Translations under genes and position numbers: made by a program
NCBI GenBank assembly: GCA_964036275.1
Contig: OZ038434.1
Span: forward strand, 16,233,879 to 16,297,878
Direction: 5' to 3'
Source: Litoditis marina
Taxonomy: Eukaryota; Nematoda; Chromadorea; Rhabditida; Rhabditidae
Length of the DNA stretch: 64,000 nt
In this document: positions 57,528 to 64,000 of the stretch, piece after piece
Position numbering within the stretch: position 1 is the first letter of the stretch
Layout: every line of letters starts with the position of its first letter
Notes under the pieces: generated by a model
Database searches by the model: none
What the model saw: only the letters and a program-made list of their open reading frames with translations
Told to the model about the DNA's origin: nothing

Positions 57528-60500
57528 ATGGGAAGAAAACGAGCTGCAAATGACACGGGGTTTTCATTCAACTTGAGACCAAAATGTGAAACGAATGAAA
57601 ATCGACATGAGCCGGACGCAGACACGATCGAACACGGTGGCAACCATTTCGCTGACCCAGCTGTTGACCTTCTCACTGGGAACGATAATAATCTAAGGTA
57701 GAGTGAATTAGTGAGCATCACCAAACTTGCCAGTCGGCTTTCTCAACACTTTCAGCTACGAACAGGAGCAAAACGGGGGAAAATAACCGTGCGTGTTTTC
57801 CGGTTGTATCGAAAGAGACCAGTACTATTGTTTTTATACAAAATCTCGGAATGAATTTGACTGACACGAGTCTGACACATTTGAGCAGATAAAACGAAGT
57901 TGATCTATCTTTTATCATGTAAGATAAACTACTGTATGGACTTTCGTTGTGTTTTCTCGTATAAAACTAGTTATGGTATAATCCACATCACTCCTACTAA
58001 GTATCATACAGTGTGGAGAGTAACTAAATCTCAGAATTCCGAGAAGTGGTCGGATATGAGAATATGTAGTTGTATTACGGAAGGCAATTCGATTTCTCTT
58101 TCACAAACTTTCGAGTTGTCATTAAAAAAGCAACCCGGCTGCTCTCTGGTTGCTATGAACCCGTCGCTAGTGTAATTGGTCACCGAAAAGCAACACAATC
58201 AAACTACAAACACATCGGCGAAGGGCAGTGGGGTCGCGCATCAGAGATGATACAGTTGGCTCAAATGTACTTGATTATAGAAATGACGTCGTCGAAGAAG
58301 AAGATCAGGGACTGACCGAGCTTGACAAATATGTTACAGCATTACGTCTGTCTCGTATTTTCAAGACAATTTGCGGAGGTATGAAAGGAAATTGGGCTTC
58401 ACAACAGGAAAAAAATCCAGAAACAGTGGGCTATGATCGGGAAAGGAGAGAGTAAAATAGCCTGAACCATACAACGTTGATAGATACATGTAGTTTGGTG
58501 TTTCGTAACAAACAAAACCGACTTCAAAACCCAGTCATTTTGTCCACAGGATACAATTCCTTAAATAGTTTCTTCTCCAACTTTTTGAGTACGAAATTAT
58601 TGAAAATGTTTACCTACTCTCATCGGTAATAATTACACAGCTAAATGAACTTGACAAGTAAGTTACGGCATTCGCGTTGAAACGCTAACGTAATACTACA
58701 CATTCTGGAAAAAAAACTCGTAAAAAACCGTTTAAAACGTGGTTTTCGAAAATTTTCTTCAAGTTTCACACTATAGAAACACGCAAGCCGATATGAGTAG
58801 CTTTTGAGAAACGTTTTTTGAGAACAATTCTGTAATAGGTAGGTTGCATAGTTGCTTAACAACAAAATCTTTGTTATATAAGGATAGTTAATTCCACTAT
58901 AACCTCACAACGTTGTCGAAAGATACAGTAATCCTGCACAACAGCCAATGCGAAAAAGTTCTAAAACTTCTCAAAACAAGTTTTCAGCACTCAATTACTC
59001 AAATCTGAGACAAATTGTTAATTTTGATTTTGAACTGATTTTTTTTTCGTAGACAGAAAAGAGCTGAACTCACTGGAAATTCTCAATAAATGACGTATTA
59101 TAAGCGCCGATTCGGGAATGATAAAAAAAATCGTGAAGTGCATTGAAAATGATGAGTTATGATGATTTAACAATAAACTATCTGTTTCGTTACGTTTTGG
59201 CTGTTTGTGCTCGATTTCCACTCACCACTCATATATCCTGTTGTACAGGAGTTTGCATTCTGACACTTCCAGAAAACGGCTATTTTCAACCGTACTCGGT
59301 TGATTCTGAACGAAATCGCCTAAAATGTGAACTGTTTGGTTAATCTATATGTGATAAACAGTTATTCATGGAGTTCAAACCGTATTAGACACAAATAATG
59401 ATCTTGTGCACGATTTAAAGGCGACGAGCGCAGAAAGTTGATCAACGTCAAAAAATGGTTTTCTCCTAAAGCATGATAAAAAGATTCGTTTATATCAATT
59501 ATGTATGTTCACCAAAAAGATTTTTGTGAAAACGTCGAATTTCGAGCTTTTTAGAGCTTTTTCGCCTTGGCTGTTGTGCAGGATTACTGTAGCTTCCGAC
59601 AACGTTGTGAGGTTATAGTGAAATCAACTATCCCAACATCAAAGTGATTTTGTCAATAGAGTATTTCCAAATCCGTTGACTACCCAGCTTTGTTTTCTCG
59701 AAAAAACTACTTTTGACGGTTCTGAGATTTTGTAGTTTGTACTCATCGCCGATGATATGGTGTTACTGTAGCTTTCGAACTTGCTCTAGTGCAACAATGT
59801 GTATACTCACTCACAGTATGTAACTTACGACTTTCTTTAGGAAACTTGTTCTGGTTCCTTCCTAGGGAGGCTCTCACGCAGTTCGGAAGAATTGATACTG
59901 GTCAGCCGCTCAAGTATGCCAGAATTAAACTATATGAGACATACGGTGAGTAGGGAAAGCCCCCTTTTTGTCCCACAAATGACAACGGAAACTCTTTAAC
60001 TGAGTTTACACTGTTTCAGGAGTATCTGTGTACTGCTGCAGTTGTGATCTACCTCGAGACGAAGAGCTGTTACATGTGAATCGTTTTTTGGGCGAATCTG
60101 ATGCGGAATTCATCTTGCGACTAAGACGGAATGAGTGCATTCACTGCAAAGCTTTCAGGGAAATACATGTCAGTCGTTTGTTATTGTTCTCATATCGTGC
60201 GCAGTGGTCGTACTGAAATAAGACACTTTATAGTTTGTTTCACCCATTCATAACTCTCTACATCATGGTAATGTCTTCTGCACCCATACTACTACAAACT
60301 CTAAGAGTCTCTAAGAGTTTCAAACCAAAACAAATTGTCGTGATAAGGGTGCATAAAATAGATCATTAGAACAACCTCCTTAATATTTCACGGATTACTG
60401 CAGAAATACATCGGCTGGTGAAACAGAGTTTACCTATTGCAGGGGGAAGAGAATGTGAATCTGGAAGAATTCGGTCCGGAGTGGCCTATTCAAGATGTTT

Positions 60501-60655
60501 CTGAATACCCACGCCTCATTATTGTACACCATCAAGATGGACCTGCAATCGTCAGACAGATGCGGAGTACCATGAGATGTCTAGTTTGCGTGTGTGGAAA
60601 TGAGAAGTGCCAACACGCCAGGCTAGTAAACCATAAACCATTCACTTCAAACTGA
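57528..60655 (+). CDS. N-terminal part of KDZ-like transposase with SWIM-like finger
   Basis: Five exons with matching phases: 57528-57697, 58281-58378, 59841-59945, 60020-60168 and 60443-60655, 211 residues to the TGA. Landmarks: start MGRKRAANDTGF; LTELDKYVTALRLSRIFKTI; LFWFLPREALTQFGRIDTG; a Cys cluster CCSCDLPRDEELLH then CIHCKAF; and CVCGNEKCQH, which fits the SWIM finger pattern CxCx(n)CxH. SWIM fingers next to a transposase core are known in the KDZ group (Kyakuja-Dileera-Zisupton). Translation would stop 11 codons after the finger, unless the alternative donor at 60626 (CTA|GTAAAC) joins to an acceptor before 60908 and opens the way to the exons after 60822. I think both parts are one gene, either with that splice or broken here. 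A 752-bp TIR element sits in intron 2. Confidence 0.55.
58882..59633. mobile_element. 752-bp element with about 85-bp terminal inverted repeats
   Basis: Left end GGATAGTTAATTCCACTATA, right end in reverse complement GGATAGTTGATTTCACTATA; the match continues through ACCTCACAACGTTGTCG, TACAGTAATCCTGCACAAC and GCGAAAAAG. No transposase inside. It lies in intron 2 of the transposase gene, so it is a younger insertion or an intron-borne element. Confidence 0.85.
60226..60432. mobile_element. TIR element of the ATAGTTTGTTTCACC family (copy 3)
   Basis: Left end ATAGTTTGTTTCACCC followed by CTCTCTACATCATGGTAAT; right end in reverse complement AACTCTGTTTCACCAGC and TTTCTGCAGTAATCC. It fills most of intron 4 of the transposase gene and ends 10 bases before the next exon. 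Confidence 0.75.
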
Positions 60656-60821
60656 GAACAACTTTATTGATAGCTTTGTGATGAAGTGGTAAAAAAATGT
60701 GAAACAACAACGAAAACGAAAACTAGTAATACGACAAGTGGATATAGCTAGGTGACAGATTTGGAAAAGTTAACAGAGGTCATTTTAAAACTGCTCACGT
60801 AATTTATGGTATAATTGTTAG

Positions 60822-63800
60822 GGGTGAAGACTACTACAAAAGATAAGGCTATTCTGTCGTCATCCCTAAAAACAATGTTGTTTGGTTTCAGGAATGCGCT
60901 ACTCAAGAGTTATGAAGAAACAGCTACATACACTGATGGTACCCAGGTGGTAGAGGATGAAGATGATGAGCAAATATTTCACAAGAAAATCAAGTTACCA
61001 CTAAGAGGGGGAGTATTTCGAGAGAATGAGATAAGATGTCGTCCTGCCCAGAACAGTTGTACCCATGGGAACCAGTATGAAGAAAAAATATCAGATAAGT
61101 ACAACTACTATTTAGATAAAATGGGGTTTACGGAAAGGCGAAAGTGCTGTCAGTTTGTGCTACAGCCGATTTTGTCAAAACTAAAAAAATCTTTATGATC
61201 AGTTGAAAGCGCACAACTTAAATACTTAGATCTAATTGTTCCGATTTTACAGGTAACATTGATTGGAGAAAGTGGAATAGAACGAAAAATTCCTCTTATC
61301 GAATATTTTACCATGTGTGGTTGCGGAAGATCAGGGCCAGAATACGATATAGATGGACTGTGGTGGTCAGTAACCAACTTCAATCATAATGGAACACCTG
61401 AAAATAGAGTGAATGATCAATAAAGTGTAGGATGTCCTTGCAACCTGAAATCATCCGTTAAAACACCCTTGTAATAGTGGTTACAATGCAATTTTTGTAC
61501 TTTTTTAAAACTTCAGTTGAATTGCAGTAAGATATAACTGGAACATGAATTGATGAGGTGTATTTTAGGTATTCCCGCAGTGTTGTTGTTGATGTGCCCC
61601 TTCTGATGGAGTATCAGTCATTGATATCTCAAGGCCAACTAGCACTGTATTCATTTTATGAATCATTGAAACTGCGACTGGTAAACGGTGGTAATCCCAG
61701 CAGAAAGCTCGTCACTCTAAGTAGACTTCAGGTAAATAACACTCCGAAGTATGTAAAACCTAACAAATTGTACGTATCGAACCGAATTGCCAGGTTGCTG
61801 TTGCGACTGGCGCAAGATTAGGTGTTTTTTATTAAAATTAAACCTGAGTCAACCTTGTTCACACGAACCGGCAGCCTCCCCAGCCTTTCGGCATTAGAAT
61901 AGGCCACATATTGGGAATTACCAAATCTTAGTTGTAGTTTGATCTCGATATATGCGTAATTACGACTTTCTACCGAGAAGCGTCGAGATCAAACAACAAA
62001 TACAGCGGGACGTGTAGGCACCAGTTTCAGTATAACTCTTTCATTTCACTCAAGCCTCCCCGAAACAGTAGTTTAGGAATTATGATCTACATGTTGTGAA
62101 TCAAAAAAGCAGTCCCTAAACTCACTCTTACAGCGCGTATGGAAACAATTCCGTGAATGTCTCGACTTCGATATGGCTGAATGTTCTGTTTGCGGAACAT
62201 ACCCTCATGTTCTGTTGATGGATGGTACCTTTGTCGGGTCTAAGAACGTTCCCAATCTTCAACAGAAAACCGGACCCGTGAGTTTGAGAACCTTTTTGTT
62301 GAAGTATCGCTATTCCGAATGTGTTGAAAAATAGGGTCATGTTTTCTCCTATATACTTATAATTAAACAAACTAACCATATATAATCCAGGAGAGACGGC
62401 GCATCCCTATGAACTGTCTGCGAATCGTACCGAAACGAGATGCTCGACTACATCTGAAAAAAGTAGCTGAGGGGAGGGAAAAATGTCAGGTAAGCGTTTA
62501 CACACAGTTCTGTACTCCCATAACTCCATTACGTGAAGCGGTAATAATAAATATGACGTGAGACATCTCCATACATCTTATCATCTTGCGGCTACTTGAA
62601 GTTTCTCCCACAACTAACAACTTGAGGGTTGAGAATGAGAATGAACCACTGATTGCAGCAATGATCTGAGATGTGTTCATGAGGTGGGGGGGGGGGGGGG
62701 GGGGGGCAGAGGTTTTATTGAACAAATCTATCCGCCCTTTTTTGGGCTGAACTTTTGGTATTTCAGCCGTGGCCGTCGCAACTACAAATACCGCGGGAGT
62801 TAGAGAAGTTCTTAGTATTTGCGGCGGATGACGCAAACTACCTATCAAGAAGCTGGCGCCCATTGGTTTTGGAGCTTTCGGCTGGTACAGCTTCGTCTGC
62901 GGTTCTGCAATTTCACCAACTCAAGACGGGCGAAGGCTATCGAGCACTGGTTGACGGCACAAACATATGGACAGACAAGCACTTCTTGGAGCACACTGAA
63001 TCTATGTTGCAAGAAACCCCAGTTATCTACAAAACATTGTTTGCCAATCGACCTACTATCGGACCGCTCGATATTTCTGTTCGCCGTCTACTCAGCTTAA
63101 TCTACAATACATCTCAGAAGATTTACGACGAGGGCTTCCTTTTCGAACACATCGGGCCTCAAGTGCCTTTTCCACCTGGTACCCCGTGTGACAATGAAGA
63201 GTTTTTCTTTTGGGAACGAATCCATGACGTACCTAGATATGAGGGCGATGGAGAACCGCTGGCACAAGAACTTCAGTGTGCGGAGAAACGTCTAGGTGAA
63301 TGAACGTTTGTGCCTCTGAAAGCAGTAAGTAAGAAAATAGGGAATAATAAGGTCGCGATATTGGTAAAATAGATAAGACCTTAACCATTATTCGAGTCCG
63401 GAGTCCTTAAAGATATACCAACTAACGGGACACATCATAGTCACATCAGAGCTTACGAGATTTTAATGGATTTACTAGATTTTGAGAAAATGGTTTATAA
63501 AAATGTAATACCTGAGATAAAGTTGCGTGGAGCATCGAGTTTCCGGCAACATAAAATTCGAAAAAAACCGATGAGCCATAAACCGATGGGAGTTTCTGAA
63601 AACTATGTTCAACACAGTGTTAATAAGAAACATTTCAGTGAAGCATAAGACCTACGGACACGGAATCATGGTATTCACCTGCCCGCACAGGATTATCTAT
63701 GGATTTATGGCCTTACCATCAGCTGAATCACCTAGGCACCTGTTCGAAGTCATGATCAAGGTAACTAGGTACCTTCTCGAAACTTTAGAGCACCAAAATC

Positions 63801-64000
63801 ACGACTGTTAACGCTCGAAGATTTAGTTAATGAGTGATCAGTGATGGTCGTCTATTTAAAAACTATCAGATTTTGAGAAAAAATCCATACCCATATATAT
63901 ATATACTTATATATACCCTTCTAACCCAGAATATACTCAAAAACAAAAAGATTTGGTGATATGATCGACTTGTTGTTTGTCAATCAACAATATATCACAT
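60822..64000 (+). CDS. KDZ/Zisupton-like transposase core, cut by the window end
   Basis: Exons: 60822-about 61140 (end unsure), 61253-61365, 61569-61731, 62134-62277, 62391-62489, 62767-63295, 63639-63760, then beyond the window. From 61253 on, all phases agree. Motifs in order: YFTMCGCGRSGPEYDIDGLWW; VVDVPLLMEYQSLISQGQL; CSVCGTYPHVLLMDGT, where CxxC plus MDGT matches the first catalytic Asp region of KDZ-type RNase H-fold transposases and their domesticated HMGXB3 relatives; and GHGIMVFTCPHRIIYGF followed by LPSAESPRHLFEVM, the well-known CPHG.xYG..L..AESPRD-type motif. The big exon at 62767 is 176 codons and includes RPTIGPLDISVRRLLSLIY. The second catalytic region presumably is the CPH segment; the third lies outside the window. 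From 61253 on, no stop codon or frameshift interrupts the exons, so the element may be young. The 60822 exon (VEDEDDEQIFHKK) is the weak link: no donor there fits the next exon cleanly. Confidence 0.7.
61920..62005. mobile_element. Short hairpin TTGTAGTTTGATCTCGA
   Basis: TTGTAGTTTGATCTCGA (from 61929) mirrors TCGAGATCAAACAACAA near 61985. The clearest member of the dispersed GATCAAACTACAA foldback family, in an intron of the transposase gene. Confidence 0.7.
62684..62706 (+). repeat. Long G tract
   Basis: About 20 consecutive G in a transposase intron, the longest of several G tracts in the window. Confidence 0.95.

Overview
This is eukaryotic DNA, most likely from a nematode. Coding exons are short and have GT donors and TTTCAG-type acceptors. 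Several start codons sit directly behind an acceptor, which suggests spliced leaders or introns in the 5' UTR. The PDZ protein belongs to a type I associate with nematodes. Genes were built by hand from exons whose splice phases agree. The organism assignment is inference; no species is proposed.

Layout. 0.36-2.9 kb (+): complete 1-Cys peroxiredoxin (Prdx6 type). 4.6-7.3 kb (-): a six-exon gene for a lysine/serine-rich protein with a hydrophobic N-terminus. 10.5-11.4 kb (+): a two-exon gene for a 55-residue secreted peptide, with a tRNA-like sequence in its intron. 12.3-15.6 kb (+): a seven-exon two-PDZ protein. 16-24 kb: repeat-rich, with a 300-bp foldback element, a 1-kb repeat carrying a nested insertion with a 9-bp target duplication, and degenerate copies of exons including a PAZ exon. 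24-31 kb (-): a broken-looking Argonaute-like gene (PAZ, linker 2) carrying two frameshift lesions; its downstream exons are uncertain. 29.2-30.2 kb: six copies of a 155-bp repeat. 35.3-49.4 kb (-): a long gene of unknown family, crossed by an exact-looking 717-bp tandem duplication. 53.3-57.4 kb (+): an eight-exon gene with a C-terminal Cys/His cluster. 57.5 kb to the window end (+): exons of a transposase resembling the KDZ (Kyakuja-Dileera-Zisupton) group, with a SWIM-like finger, cut by the window edge.

The strongest candidate for something new is the right end: a heavily intron-split KDZ-like transposase preceded, only 105 bp away on the same strand, by an unknown Cys/His-tailed gene, possibly a two-gene transposon. 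An Argonaute-like locus lies about 20 kb away among many small inverted-repeat elements. Many introns and intergenic stretches are filled with short foldback elements of recurring families, with long G tracts and with simple repeats.
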